DNA of 9,071 bases. Origin: an uncultured Methylophilus sp. (GTDB taxonomy: Bacteria; Pseudomonadota; Gammaproteobacteria; Burkholderiales; Methylophilaceae). The position numbers were made by a program, and so were the translations under genes. Numbering within the stretch: position 1 is the stretch's first letter; every line of letters starts with the position of its first letter. Positions 1 to 7,827 of the stretch are shown here, piece by piece. The notes beneath the pieces were generated by a model, which had not been told where the DNA came from, did not search any database, and saw only the letters and a program-made list of their open reading frames with translations. The stretch lies in contig CAKZJM010000288.1 of the NCBI GenBank assembly GCA_936943315.1, positions 1 through 9,071 on the forward strand, read 5' to 3'.

Positions 1-744
1 GGATTGCCCCATCGTAATGTTGGCAATTTGTGAAAGCGTTTTGATTGACCACCCCTCAGGAATTTCACGTTTTAGGGTTGGGTTATAAACCATTTTCCCG
101 CCAGAGGTTTTGTAGGGTTTGCCGTTGGCATCGGGGAAATCAAATTGCACAAACCAGAAGTCGTATAAGGTTTTTGCCATGGCTTCTAGTTCGGCATTGA
201 TGCGGTTGTTGAGGTCTATTTTTCTATCGAGATTAGCCAGTACAGCTGAAATTTTGTCTTGGTAAGGCTTAGGTGGTACTTTGAATTTAAGACTAGTTAG
301 ATAATCAATGTTTATGTTGTCTTGTATGCTGCCTGAAGCTGAATTTTGAATAGATTTGCGTATATATGTAAACACATAATGCATAAACAATTCTGATGAG
401 GTATCAGGAAATGCGTTAAAGCCAACAACGCTATCAGGGAAGCACATCGGATAACCCAACAGAGCTGTCTCCGCAATGTTGGCAGCAATGGTAATGCAAA
501 GTGTGTCTTTGGGCCAAAGTTGACTTTGCTTTAGTCCTAAATCGTTATAAGTGGCTGAGTGGTGATTAATGTATAAATTTGCAGATTTGACCTCGCCAGT
601 TTGCACCAATGGATGCTTACCATCAGAGAAAAGGAGTGGGTCATTTCTTGGACGATGCTTTGATTTACCTCGTTTAAATGTACCTAAGTCAGAGAGTTTC
701 TTTTCTGACCAATGCGAGTTGTATGTAGAACCATTAATTATCAT
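1..744 (-). CDS. hsdS: Type I restriction-modification specificity subunit HsdS (partial, C-terminal part beyond left edge)
   Basis: This is the DNA-recognition subunit of the type I enzyme. It positions HsdM on a bipartite asymmetric target through two target-recognition domains (TRDs). The minus strand reads open for 248 codons from ATG at 744 to the window edge, so the stop codon is missing. TRD1 spans roughly residues 10-155, opening with HWSEKKLSDLGTFKRG and containing SGSIQDNINIDYL near 138-149, a pattern typical of the end of such domains. The central conserved helix and linker follow at about 162-230 (LDRKIDLNNRINAELEAMAK, then YDFWFVQFDFP), and TRD2 begins with EIPEGWSIKTLSQIANITMG. 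The linker helix appears once, not as tandem repeats. The start overlaps the end of hsdM by 11 bases with only a weak GAG upstream, so translational coupling is likely. TRD1 decides half the target sequence, which cannot be predicted by eye. Confidence 0.95.
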   Translation of the reverse strand, partial: MIINGSTYNSHWSEKKLSDLGTFKRGKSKHRPRNDPLLFSDGKHPLVQTGEVKSANLYINHHSATYNDLGLKQSQLWPKDTLCITIAANIAETALLGYPMCFPDSVVGFNAFPDTSSELFMHYVFTYIRKSIQNSASGSIQDNINIDYLTSLKFKVPPKPYQDKISAVLANLDRKIDLNNRINAELEAMAKTLYDFWFVQFDFPDANGKPYKTSGGKMVYNPTLKREIPEGWSIKTLSQIANITMGQS

Positions 745-2371
745 AGCTTAAGCTCGATAACTGAGTTTTGATTTCAACTTCTAATTCACGTGACTGTATG
801 AATAAGCTATCAAGATTCTTAGTAAAGTCTTTAATTTTTTGTTGAAATTGATCATTAGTTAGGTCAGCGTAATCTACCTTTACATCGAAAAATTGCCCTG
901 CACTAAATGAATAATTTTTCTCTTTAATCTTTTCATAGCTCACCACTACTGAGAAATCATCATGTGATTGTTTGTGATTAAACACATCAATAATACGTTG
1001 TTCTTCTTGTTCTTTAAGTACGGTTTTTTGGTTTTTGCCGTCTTTGATTTTTTCACCAAGGTTAGAAGCATCAATCAACACCACGTCGGCTTTGTTGGTG
1101 GCGTCGATAAATAAAATAGAAACGTTGGTGCCTGTGGTGGCAAATATGTTGCTGGGCATGGAAACCACACCTGCCAGCATTTTTTCATCGACCAGTTTTT
1201 GACGGATGGCTTTATCAATGCCCGATTGGGCGGTAATAAAGCCTGTGGGTACAACTACGGCGGCTTTGCCTGTGGCTTTGAGCGAGTAGATGATGTGCTG
1301 CAAAAACAATTGGTAAATCGCCATTTTGTCTTTGGCTTGTTTAGGCACATTGGGGATGCCTGCAAAAAAACGCTCTTTGTTTTCTTTACTATCGAGTTGG
1401 TCTCTAAAGTCGCTAAAGTCCATCTTGAACGGCGGGTTTGAGACGATAAAGTCGAACTTGCGTAAGTGGTCTTTTTCTTTGTGCGCCGGGTGCAACACGG
1501 TGTTGCCTTGGATGACATTGGGGATGGAATGCACAAGATTGTTGAGGATTAAATTTAACCGCAACAGGTTAGAGGATTTTTGCGAAATATCTTGGGTGTA
1601 GATGCTGCAACGGTTTTCACCAATGGCGTGCGCGACGTTCATTAACAATGTACCCGACCCCGCACTTGGGTCATAGCAACTGGCGTTTTTAATATGCCCG
1701 CGTTGTTCTTCGGGTACCAGAATGGCGGCCATGATACGCGCTACTGCATGTGGGGTGTAATACTCGGCGTATTTGCCGCCACTGTTGCTGTTGTAGTCTT
1801 TAATTAGGTATTCAAAGATGGTGGCGTAAAAATCAAATTTTTGGGTAAAAATGCGCTCAAAACTGAAGTCGCCCAGCTTGTTAATAATGGCGCGACAAAA
1901 AGCATCGCGTTTGGAGACATCAGTTAAAAACTCACTCACGCGGTCAAACAGGCGAATTTTTTCGCCGCTATCGGTGACAACGGCGTAGATATCGTTGTTG
2001 GTGATGGCGATGTCCATCAGGGTGTCGTCAAACAACTTGGCAAAGTCAGCTTTGTTTTGCTGGTTAAATAAATAGCTAATAAAGTGCGTGGTTTTTAAGC
2101 GCGCAGTGTCTGGCCCCAATTGCAGTTTAAGCATATCAAAGGCATCGTCACTGAGCTTGGCGATTTCCTCTTCCCAGCGCTCAGCCTCAGCAATTTTTGG
2201 GCTGATTTTTTTAATCTCAAAGGCAAATTTGTCGTTGAGGAATTTATACAAAAAAACCTGAGTGATGATTTTGAATTCATTACCATCGTTGCCTAGACCA
2301 TAGTTTGCGCAGACGCTTTTCAGGCTGTCGATCAGCTCTTTTGTTTTTTGTTGAAACTCTATTTCTACCAC
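734..2371 (-). CDS. hsdM: Type I restriction-modification DNA methyltransferase subunit HsdM
   Basis: This is the modification subunit, which transfers a methyl group from S-adenosylmethionine to N6 of adenine in the target chosen by HsdS, as an M2S complex that also binds HsdR. The 545-residue protein has an N-terminal helical HsdM domain (about 1-160), then the methyltransferase fold. The AdoMet-binding motif I is YDPSAGSGTLL at 233-243, and the catalytic N6-adenine motif IV is SNPPF at 311-315. The C-terminal part (about 500-540) is helical and charged, as expected for contacts with HsdS. The start codon is GTG at 2369-2371, overlapping the hsdR stop by 7 bases, with a GGAG ribosome-binding site 7 bases upstream inside hsdR (2379-2382). 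This fixes the start well. The gene appears intact, with no damaged motif. Confidence 0.97.
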   Translation of the reverse strand: MVEIEFQQKTKELIDSLKSVCANYGLGNDGNEFKIITQVFLYKFLNDKFAFEIKKISPKIAEAERWEEEIAKLSDDAFDMLKLQLGPDTARLKTTHFISYLFNQQNKADFAKLFDDTLMDIAITNNDIYAVVTDSGEKIRLFDRVSEFLTDVSKRDAFCRAIINKLGDFSFERIFTQKFDFYATIFEYLIKDYNSNSGGKYAEYYTPHAVARIMAAILVPEEQRGHIKNASCYDPSAGSGTLLMNVAHAIGENRCSIYTQDISQKSSNLLRLNLILNNLVHSIPNVIQGNTVLHPAHKEKDHLRKFDFIVSNPPFKMDFSDFRDQLDSKENKERFFAGIPNVPKQAKDKMAIYQLFLQHIIYSLKATGKAAVVVPTGFITAQSGIDKAIRQKLVDEKMLAGVVSMPSNIFATTGTNVSILFIDATNKADVVLIDASNLGEKIKDGKNQKTVLKEQEEQRIIDVFNHKQSHDDFSVVVSYEKIKEKNYSFSAGQFFDVKVDYADLTNDQFQQKIKDFTKNLDSLFIQSRELEVEIKTQLSSLSYDN

Positions 2372-5300
2372 TGACGTGCTCCGCTATTAAACTCTTTCAT
2401 ATACTCTGCGACCACCAACTGGTTGATGTAGTTGGATGAGGCAGGGTTAAGTGGAATGGATTGTTCATTGACGAAACGTCCGATGACCGATGGCATGACC
2501 AATCGTGCAAAGTAGTTTTCGTTTTCGAGCAACTGCGTGTTGACCAAGACTTGAGCATCGGTATCGTGTTTAACGCCCGTGAGCGCCTCGAATATCTTAC
2601 GTTCGTGTTGGGTCATGTCGCCTTTTTCTTGCAGGCGTTTGTGAATGCGGGTGTATTTTACGTCACCATGGTATTTCTGGCGTAGCTGATTGTTCTCTCG
2701 ATTGAGTTCTTTGATGCGTGTGTGGATTTTTTCAAGCGCGGCAATATTGGCCGTCATTTCTTGTTGTGTCACTTCGCTCAGGTTCTTTTTCTTAAACAAG
2801 CGCTCTAGTTCTTCTTTGAGGCTGATAAATTTGGGGTCTTGCTGATCAAAATTGGAGGCAAGTGCTTCGCGTGTCTGGCGCAGTGTGTTTTTGAGTTGGT
2901 CGGCCAGCACCAGCTCTTCCTCACCAATTTTTGTGAATTTGAAAATCACATCTTCAAGGGCGATGTTGAGCAGGTTGGCGGAATCTTCTGCGGACTCGAG
3001 CTGTTCTTTTACATTGAGCAGGTTTAAGTGGTTGTTGGTTTCGCGGTATAGAAGATTCAGTTTTTGAAAGTCCAAATCATCCAGAAAGTTATATTCACCC
3101 TGAAGGCGAATGATGTTGTACAGCGCTCGTGCATCTTCCAGTGCTTTTTTTAGAGCCAGTACAGTTTTTTTATCTTGAATCTGGTTGATTTGCTGCGAGA
3201 AGATTTCAGCATTATGTGTATCAAACCTGAACAGCACATCTTTAATGTGCTCGATCTCTTGTTTGATCTCTTCAGGGGTTTTAAACAGGTGAGAGTAGCT
3301 CTCCATCTCATCACCCAATTCAGACTGCAGCTCTTTTAGATAATCTTCATTAGTAGCTGCAAACTCTTTGCTGATATCGGCAAAGTCCACCACATAGCCA
3401 TAGCGGAATTTTTTATAAGTGCGGTTAACGCGGGTTAGCGCCTGTAGCAAATTATGTTTGCGGATGACACGGCCTAAATATAGCTTTTTGAGACGTTTCG
3501 CATCGAAGCCAGTGAGCAGCATATTAAAGACAATCAGCAGATCAATCTTGCCTGCTTTAAAGTCTTCGACCAGATCTTTACGAAACTCTTTGTCACCAAC
3601 ATCATGCAAAATCAGCGCAGCTACTCTGACTTTGGCAGATTGCTTAAGCTTGTTTTTGTAACTTGCTCTGTCCTGTGCAGCAAGTCTCTGCTCAATGATA
3701 TCGTCGTTGGCCGCTTTAATATCAGCAGCATCGGTTGGCCCAGCATATTTGCTATTAAAAATCTCAAACATTTGCTTGGCTTGATCTGCACTGTCACAGA
3801 TCACCATGGCGCCGATTGAATTGTCGCCATAGGTTTGGCGTGAGCTTTCAAAGTCACTCACGATGTAATCAAGCATGGGTTCAACAAAGGTGGGGTGTGC
3901 ATACACCTCACTTTTTTCTATGTTGCCTTGCTGAACTTTGATTTGATCAAGCGCTTGCTGCAAAGTCAGTTTGTAAGTGGTCGAGATTTCTTCACGGATC
4001 AAGCGCAGGGTATAACCATCGGCAATCGATTTGTTGTAATAGTATTTGTGAATGTAATCGCCAAACAACTTACGGGAGTTGTAGTCATCCCCTAATAACG
4101 GAGTACCGGTTAACCCGATTTTGATTGCATGCTTATCAGACTGCTCAAGATTTGCCAGAAAGCTACCTTCAGGGTTGTAACTACGATGAACTTCATCCAA
4201 AAAGTAAATGCGCTGGATATTGGTGTCGTAATCTTTGCTCGAAACTACATTTGTGTCGTCCCAGAATTTTTGAATGTTCACAACCGTTATTTCAGGCTTG
4301 CCGGCATTGTTGTTGATGACTGTGGTTGTTTTAATATCTTTGGCAAAGGCATCTCTTGAGTTGATGATATGCACCACCAATCCACGTGCCGTAAACTCGC
4401 GCTGGGCCTGCGTCAGCAAATCCAATCTATCCACAATAAAATAAAACTTGGGTACTATGTTTTGCTTTTGAAAATAGGCGGTTAAATGGCGTACGTTATA
4501 AAAGGCGAGGGCTGTTTTACCGCTTCCTTGAGTGTGCCAGATAATGCCTTTTTTTATTCCCGCATTTAGTTTTTGCTCTATCGCTTTGGTGGCAAACACC
4601 TGCGGGTAACGCATGACATGTTTTTCAACACCATGGCTTTCATTGACATAGGCAATTCCGAATTGCAATAAAAAGGCCAGGCGGTCACGACTGAACAGTG
4701 ATGTGCAAATGCGGTTGGTGGGGCGGGAGGGTTCTTTGTTAGTGATAAATTCTGGATTGTTGCGGATCACTTCCAGATTGTTATCCTTGAGCACTGTGAG
4801 CTCGACTTCCTCTGAAACCGGCTTAAGTAAGGCCGTCAGATTGAGCGTTTCTTCTTCTCTAAAATAGTTGAAGATTGGCGACTCATAGGATGGGGTAGCA
4901 TAAAAAGCGCCTTCAATCGGATCGATCGCTTCATCGTCGTATTCCATATTGTTTGAAAACACCATCAACTGGGTGATGTTGGCAAAGCGAAGGAATTTTG
5001 GGTTTTGAAAGCGACGATTGATCCGCGCACGTTCAGCCAGAACGCCATCCTGATTATTGGGCTTTTTGACTTCAATAAAGACTAACGGTAGACCGTTGAT
5101 GAGCAAAGTAATGTCTGGCCTAAACTCCTCATCACCATTGATACATGGCAGTTCCGTGACCACATGAAATGAGTTGTGATTGAAATTGTCGAAATCAATG
5201 AGTTTTATCCCGGATCGAGAGGTGATTTTTTCATAAAACACCCTTCCCAAGTCAACGTTGTCTAGTGTTAGCTTTAACTCTGCGAGTTGTCTTTCGGCAT

Positions 5301-5472
5301 CTGCATAGGCGATATGTGGATTGATTTTCAAAATGGCATCAATAAATATCTCGGGGAATATGTTCGTATCCAGATCCCAAGTCGCCTGACTCAGCGATAA
5401 ATAGGTATAACCAAGCCTGCAAAAGTGCAGTATGGTTGGAATTTTTACGCGTGAGTCTTCGTTGAATTTCAT
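2365..5472 (-). CDS. hsdR: Type I restriction endonuclease and translocase subunit HsdR
   Basis: This is the motor and nuclease subunit, which joins M2S, pumps unmethylated DNA using ATP and cuts at a distance from the target. At 1035 residues it has normal HsdR length. The N-terminal PD-(D/E)XK nuclease is seen as RPDITLLINGLPLVFIEVKK, with D120, E134 and K136 as likely catalytic residues. The superfamily 2 translocase has Walker A TQGSGKT (314-320), a DEVH box (426-429), TGT (455-457), NMLLTGFD (650-657) and motif VI QALTRVNRTY (677-686). The region after about 700 is mostly helical, with a coiled-coil-like stretch around 885-935, matching the C-terminal part that contacts the methyltransferase. 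It is first in the operon, and its last 7 bases overlap hsdM. No Shine-Dalgarno sequence precedes the ATG at 5470-5472. All motifs look intact, so the enzyme should be able to restrict. Confidence 0.97.
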   Translation of the reverse strand: MKFNEDSRVKIPTILHFCRLGYTYLSLSQATWDLDTNIFPEIFIDAILKINPHIAYADAERQLAELKLTLDNVDLGRVFYEKITSRSGIKLIDFDNFNHNSFHVVTELPCINGDEEFRPDITLLINGLPLVFIEVKKPNNQDGVLAERARINRRFQNPKFLRFANITQLMVFSNNMEYDDEAIDPIEGAFYATPSYESPIFNYFREEETLNLTALLKPVSEEVELTVLKDNNLEVIRNNPEFITNKEPSRPTNRICTSLFSRDRLAFLLQFGIAYVNESHGVEKHVMRYPQVFATKAIEQKLNAGIKKGIIWHTQGSGKTALAFYNVRHLTAYFQKQNIVPKFYFIVDRLDLLTQAQREFTARGLVVHIINSRDAFAKDIKTTTVINNNAGKPEITVVNIQKFWDDTNVVSSKDYDTNIQRIYFLDEVHRSYNPEGSFLANLEQSDKHAIKIGLTGTPLLGDDYNSRKLFGDYIHKYYYNKSIADGYTLRLIREEISTTYKLTLQQALDQIKVQQGNIEKSEVYAHPTFVEPMLDYIVSDFESSRQTYGDNSIGAMVICDSADQAKQMFEIFNSKYAGPTDAADIKAANDDIIEQRLAAQDRASYKNKLKQSAKVRVAALILHDVGDKEFRKDLVEDFKAGKIDLLIVFNMLLTGFDAKRLKKLYLGRVIRKHNLLQALTRVNRTYKKFRYGYVVDFADISKEFAATNEDYLKELQSELGDEMESYSHLFKTPEEIKQEIEHIKDVLFRFDTHNAEIFSQQINQIQDKKTVLALKKALEDARALYNIIRLQGEYNFLDDLDFQKLNLLYRETNNHLNLLNVKEQLESAEDSANLLNIALEDVIFKFTKIGEEELVLADQLKNTLRQTREALASNFDQQDPKFISLKEELERLFKKKNLSEVTQQEMTANIAALEKIHTRIKELNRENNQLRQKYHGDVKYTRIHKRLQEKGDMTQHERKIFEALTGVKHDTDAQVLVNTQLLENENYFARLVMPSVIGRFVNEQSIPLNPASSNYINQLVVAEYMKEFNSGARQW

Positions 5473-5501
5473 CGTTTTAAGGTGATATGTATTTTTGTCA
5501 T

Positions 5502-5530
5502 ATTATGCTTGAACTAGAAGGCACCTGAAC
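5502..5530 (-). promoter_or_regulatory. Possible hsdRMS promoter
   Basis: On the minus strand, CATAAT (5502-5507) matches the -10 consensus at five of six positions and lies about 30 bases before the hsdR start. The only -35 candidate at 16-base spacing is TTCAGG (5524-5529), a poor match. This would give a short leader of about 20-25 bases. The operon needs a promoter somewhere in the gap upstream of hsdR, or read-through from the integrase operon, but this assignment is weak. Confidence 0.3.
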
Positions 5531-5706
5531 TGATAACTTTGGCTGTTCAATTTGCATTTGCCGTTATGGGTGCCAACTCAATATTCATCATTGTCTTTTT
5601 TTATCGTGGCAGATATTTTTAATCTCTATTACTGGCCCCTTTAATCATTGTTTTTGCTAACGACAATACTTCAAAATTACCTAGAAAGTATTATGCTCGT
5701 TGGTAA
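5521..5706 (+). pseudogene. Possible remnant of a small hydrophobic protein gene
   Basis: In the plus-strand frame beginning at 5521, translation reads open to 5706 except for one TAA at 5620-5622. The two halves include the hydrophobic runs LAVQFAFAVMGANSIFIIVF and SLLLAPLIIVFAN, then a polar tail (NDNTSKLPRKYYARW). No start codon with a ribosome-binding site is present in this frame. A short frame with ATG at 5487, preceded by AAGG, runs to 5528 in another phase and could be its displaced beginning. Such an open stretch can arise by chance in T-rich DNA, so this is a weak call. Confidence 0.2.
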
Positions 5707-5723
5707 TTAGCTTAGATGCAAAG

Positions 5724-6494
5724 TTATTTATTACTCTTCTTGTTAGGTCTTTTGGTTAGATAGTTCGTTGAATATTCTTTGAACGCTTTGTTAAAATCCA
5801 TGAATCTTTGATTAAGCAAGCTGATACTCAGGCCATAAAACTCGCAAAGTTCAACCTTAAGGTTTTCGTCATTATCTAAATAATTTTTTTCAGTAGCTGT
5901 TTTAATGTGAATACGTGATTTTTTGACAGTGTGTTTAGAAATATAGTCTATCAGCATCCCATTAAACGCAGGGTTTGTTAATGCGTGGTCTTTGTGAAGA
6001 GACTCTGATTTAAAAATTTTTGGAATATTAAGCTTGTCTAAAATTTTATTCATAATCGCCTTTTTCTTTTTACTGTCAGGCTCGTATTTCCACAAGGCTA
6101 TATAGTCTTTAATCGATTTGTCGTATTTGATTTGACTGGCTTCAAGTAAAGCATATAAAGCATCATTTTCAACAATTTCCGTTTTGCCATTTCGATATTT
6201 GTTCAGATTTCTATATAAATTAAACCTTTGAGAAAAAGCAAGAGTCAACACTGAACCTGAATAGAAAGATAATGTAAGCCAAAAAAATGATTGGTATTTC
6301 GGATATAAAACTCCGAGAAAAGCAAGCAGGATAATCCCACCAATAATAAATAAGGTTATGAGCCCCGACTCGATCATTGATATCAATGGCTGAAGCTCTG
6401 TAATGTAGTCCTTCCTGAAGGTATGAAGCTTACCATTTATATTTTTCCATATTAGGTACCTCCAAATTAGGCACTTCCTTAAATAGATGCCCAT
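5724..6494 (-). CDS. Uncharacterised two-helix membrane protein, coupled to the integrase
   Basis: I do not recognise this 256-residue protein. It has a basic N-terminus (about 1-43), two likely membrane helices at about 44-63 (GLITLFIIGGIILLAFLGVL) and 69-88, and a long charged C-terminal domain (89-256) rich in Lys, Asp, Asn and Tyr, ending in a very basic tail. The short gap between the helices suggests a hairpin with both termini on the same face, probably cytoplasmic. The start is well supported: ATG at 6492-6494, with ribosome-binding sequence AAAGGA (6501-6506) six bases upstream, formed by the last two sense codons of the integrase gene. The spacing to the integrase stop is three bases, so the two genes are surely co-transcribed. 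The gene is visibly more AT-rich than its neighbours, which fits acquired DNA. It could be an accessory or defence protein of the island, but nothing in the sequence proves a role. Confidence 0.85.
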   Translation of the reverse strand: MGIYLRKCLIWRYLIWKNINGKLHTFRKDYITELQPLISMIESGLITLFIIGGIILLAFLGVLYPKYQSFFWLTLSFYSGSVLTLAFSQRFNLYRNLNKYRNGKTEIVENDALYALLEASQIKYDKSIKDYIALWKYEPDSKKKKAIMNKILDKLNIPKIFKSESLHKDHALTNPAFNGMLIDYISKHTVKKSRIHIKTATEKNYLDNDENLKVELCEFYGLSISLLNQRFMDFNKAFKEYSTNYLTKRPNKKSNK

Positions 6495-6497
6495 CTT

Positions 6498-7682
6498 TTA
6501 TCCTTTAATTTGATCCAAATAATCAGCCCATTTCTGCATCATTAGCTTTCGCTGCTCAATAAATCTAGTTCGGTTATAAGCTGAGCCTAAAGTGTCTGGC
6601 ACGGTGTGTGCAAGCTGATGTTCGATCACATGAGGATCCATGTTCAATTGCTCGTGCAAAATGGTTCTAGCCATTGCTCTGAAGCCATGTCCGGTAATTT
6701 CATTTTGTGTGTCATAACCCATTCGTTTAAGCGCAGCGTTAATTGCAGCTTCACTCATTGGTTTTAGGGGGGAGTGTCCACCTGGGAAAACATATTCGCG
6801 ATGACCTGAAAGCGGTTTGATTTCCTCAAGAATTTTAATTGCTTGCTGGGACAGGGGAACTAGATGGTTGGTATTGGTTTTACTCACGACAAATTTCCAC
6901 TCACCCGTTTCTAGATTGATATCCTTCCATTTCGCTTGCCGGAGTTCGCTTGGTCTTACAAAGACTAGAGGAGCTAGTTTTAAGGCGCACTGAACGGTCA
7001 GTGTGCCATTGAAGCCATCAATCGCTTTTAGCAAGGTTGCTACATCCTTTGGATCGGTAAAGGCAGCCATATGCTTGGTGGATCTGGATGGTAGAGCACC
7101 TTTTAAGTCATGAGAGATATCTCTTTCAGCGCGGCCAGTCTGAACAGCATATCTGAACACTTGGCCTGCCGTCTGTAATGTTCTATGCGCTGTTTCAAGC
7201 TTGTTGAGTGCTTCAATGCGTTTAATAGATTGTAGTAGCTGAGGTGCGGTGATTTCAGCGATTGGCTGTTTCCCAATCCAGGGGAATAGGTAAAGCTCAA
7301 AACGGCGTATGACTTTGTCCTTATGGCTCTCGGCCTTGTTTTTCATGTAAGACTGCCACCACTCTCTGGCGACCAGCTCAAAGCTGTTGGCTTGGCTGAT
7401 CTCTTTTTCAAGTTTGGCTTTTTGTCTGCTTTTGCTCGGATCTATGTTGTCGTTGGCAATTTGCTTGCGAGCATCGTCTCTTTTTTCTCTGGCCTGTTTT
7501 AAAGAGACTTCAGGGTATGTGCCAAGTGAGAGAAGTTTTTCTTTGTTGTCGAAACGATACTTAAATCGCCACCACTTACCCCCAGCTGGGGTAACTTGGA
7601 GGAACAAACCATCCGAGTCATAGAGTTTATAAGGCTTCTCGGCTGGTTTTGCATTATTGATTGCGGTATTGGTAAGTGCCAT
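6498..7682 (-). CDS. P4-type tyrosine integrase of the island
   Basis: This is a site-specific recombinase that inserts and excises the element at the tRNA. At 394 residues it has the usual length. The N-terminal arm-binding domain (DUF4102 type) covers about 1-90, including YKLYDSDGLFLQVTPAGGKWW and the SLGTYPEVSLKQAREKRDDA stretch. A SAM-like core-binding domain follows at about 98-200. The catalytic domain has R243 (VRPSELR), K268, H332 and R335 (HGFRAMAR), H359 (QLAHT) and the nucleophile Y369 (SAYNRT), so every active-site residue is present. The start ATG at 7680-7682 has only a weak AAGAAAG (7693-7699) ten bases upstream. The gene points away from the tRNA-Met 3' end. Repeats in its leader probably serve as arm sites, and binding there may also repress its own transcription. 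Confidence 0.96.
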   Translation of the reverse strand: MALTNTAINNAKPAEKPYKLYDSDGLFLQVTPAGGKWWRFKYRFDNKEKLLSLGTYPEVSLKQAREKRDDARKQIANDNIDPSKSRQKAKLEKEISQANSFELVAREWWQSYMKNKAESHKDKVIRRFELYLFPWIGKQPIAEITAPQLLQSIKRIEALNKLETAHRTLQTAGQVFRYAVQTGRAERDISHDLKGALPSRSTKHMAAFTDPKDVATLLKAIDGFNGTLTVQCALKLAPLVFVRPSELRQAKWKDINLETGEWKFVVSKTNTNHLVPLSQQAIKILEEIKPLSGHREYVFPGGHSPLKPMSEAAINAALKRMGYDTQNEITGHGFRAMARTILHEQLNMDPHVIEHQLAHTVPDTLGSAYNRTRFIEQRKLMMQKWADYLDQIKG

Positions 7683-7685
7683 TTT

Positions 7686-7774
7686 GGGGTAACTTTCTTA
7701 AAGAAGTATTTAAAAATGACTGTTACCCCAGAAGTTACCCCTGTTAATTGGGGTATGTCAAGGAATGGGGTGAT
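7686..7774. repeat. Cluster of GGGGTAAC-type repeats upstream of the integrase
   Basis: The octamer GGGGTAAC occurs at 7686-7693 on the plus strand and as its complement GTTACCCC at 7722-7729 and 7734-7741. Related GGGGTATG (7750) and GGGGTGAT (7767) follow. A further exact copy lies inside the integrase gene at 7588-7595, next to a 12-base palindrome (CCCCAGCTGGGG, 7580-7591). Clustered, mixed-orientation short repeats between an integrase gene and its tRNA target are typical of arm-type binding sites for the integrase N-terminal domain. The functional reading is inference; the repeats are directly visible. Confidence 0.7.
7733..7761 (-). promoter_or_regulatory. Possible integrase promoter
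   Basis: A perfect -35 element TTGACA lies on the minus strand at 7756-7761, about 75 bases before the integrase start. At 17-base spacing the -10 position is a poor GTAACT (7733-7738). The spacer and -10 lie within the GGGGTAAC repeat cluster, so a protein bound there would compete with RNA polymerase. Integrase autorepression would fit. The weak -10 makes the assignment uncertain. Confidence 0.4.
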
Positions 7775-7791
7775 ATGGCTTGAGGCAATAA

Positions 7792-7824
7792 AAAAGCCCC
7801 GAAGCTAGTATCTACGGGGCTTTT
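7792..7824 (-). terminator. Rho-independent terminator after tRNA-Met
   Basis: AAAAGCCCCG (7792-7801) and CGGGGCTTTT (7815-7824) form a perfect 10-base stem with a 13-base loop. Read on the minus strand the hairpin is followed by a run of T, which suits termination of tRNA-Met transcription before the integrase gene. The stem is symmetrical and also has a short T run on the plus strand, so it may act both ways. Confidence 0.85.
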
Positions 7825-7827
7825 GAG

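Larger units (their letters stand above)
5473..5723. other. Intergenic gap of 251 bases between hsdR and the membrane protein gene
   Basis: No full gene or RNA gene is visible here. The gap separates two operons on the same strand and should contain the hsdR promoter. I see no clear terminator after the membrane protein gene, so read-through from the integrase operon into hsdRMS is possible. The plus strand carries a hydrophobic reading frame interrupted by a stop, described separately as a possible gene remnant. A 6-base inverted pair (GGCACC at 5520, GGTGCC at 5569) is no better than chance. Confidence 0.6.

Noticed and set aside
569..751. Plus-strand 60-codon reading frame across the hsdM-hsdS junction
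   Set aside because: It is antisense to the clear HsdS coding sequence, which matches the family along its length; no ribosome-binding site.
1362..1368. Homopolymer A tracts of seven bases in hsdM (also near 2250), considered as phase-variation switches
   Set aside because: The tracts are short for slipped-strand switching, and both lie in an intact reading frame in otherwise A/T-rich codons.
5520..5574. Inverted pair GGCACC / GGTGCC in the hsdR upstream gap, considered as an operator
   Set aside because: The arms are only 6 bases and are 43 bases apart, which is expected by chance.
7580..7591. 12-base palindrome CCCCAGCTGGGG inside the integrase gene as a separate regulatory site
   Set aside because: It falls on codons of a conserved Thr-Pro-Ala-Gly segment, so protein constraint can explain it; it is mentioned only with the repeat cluster.
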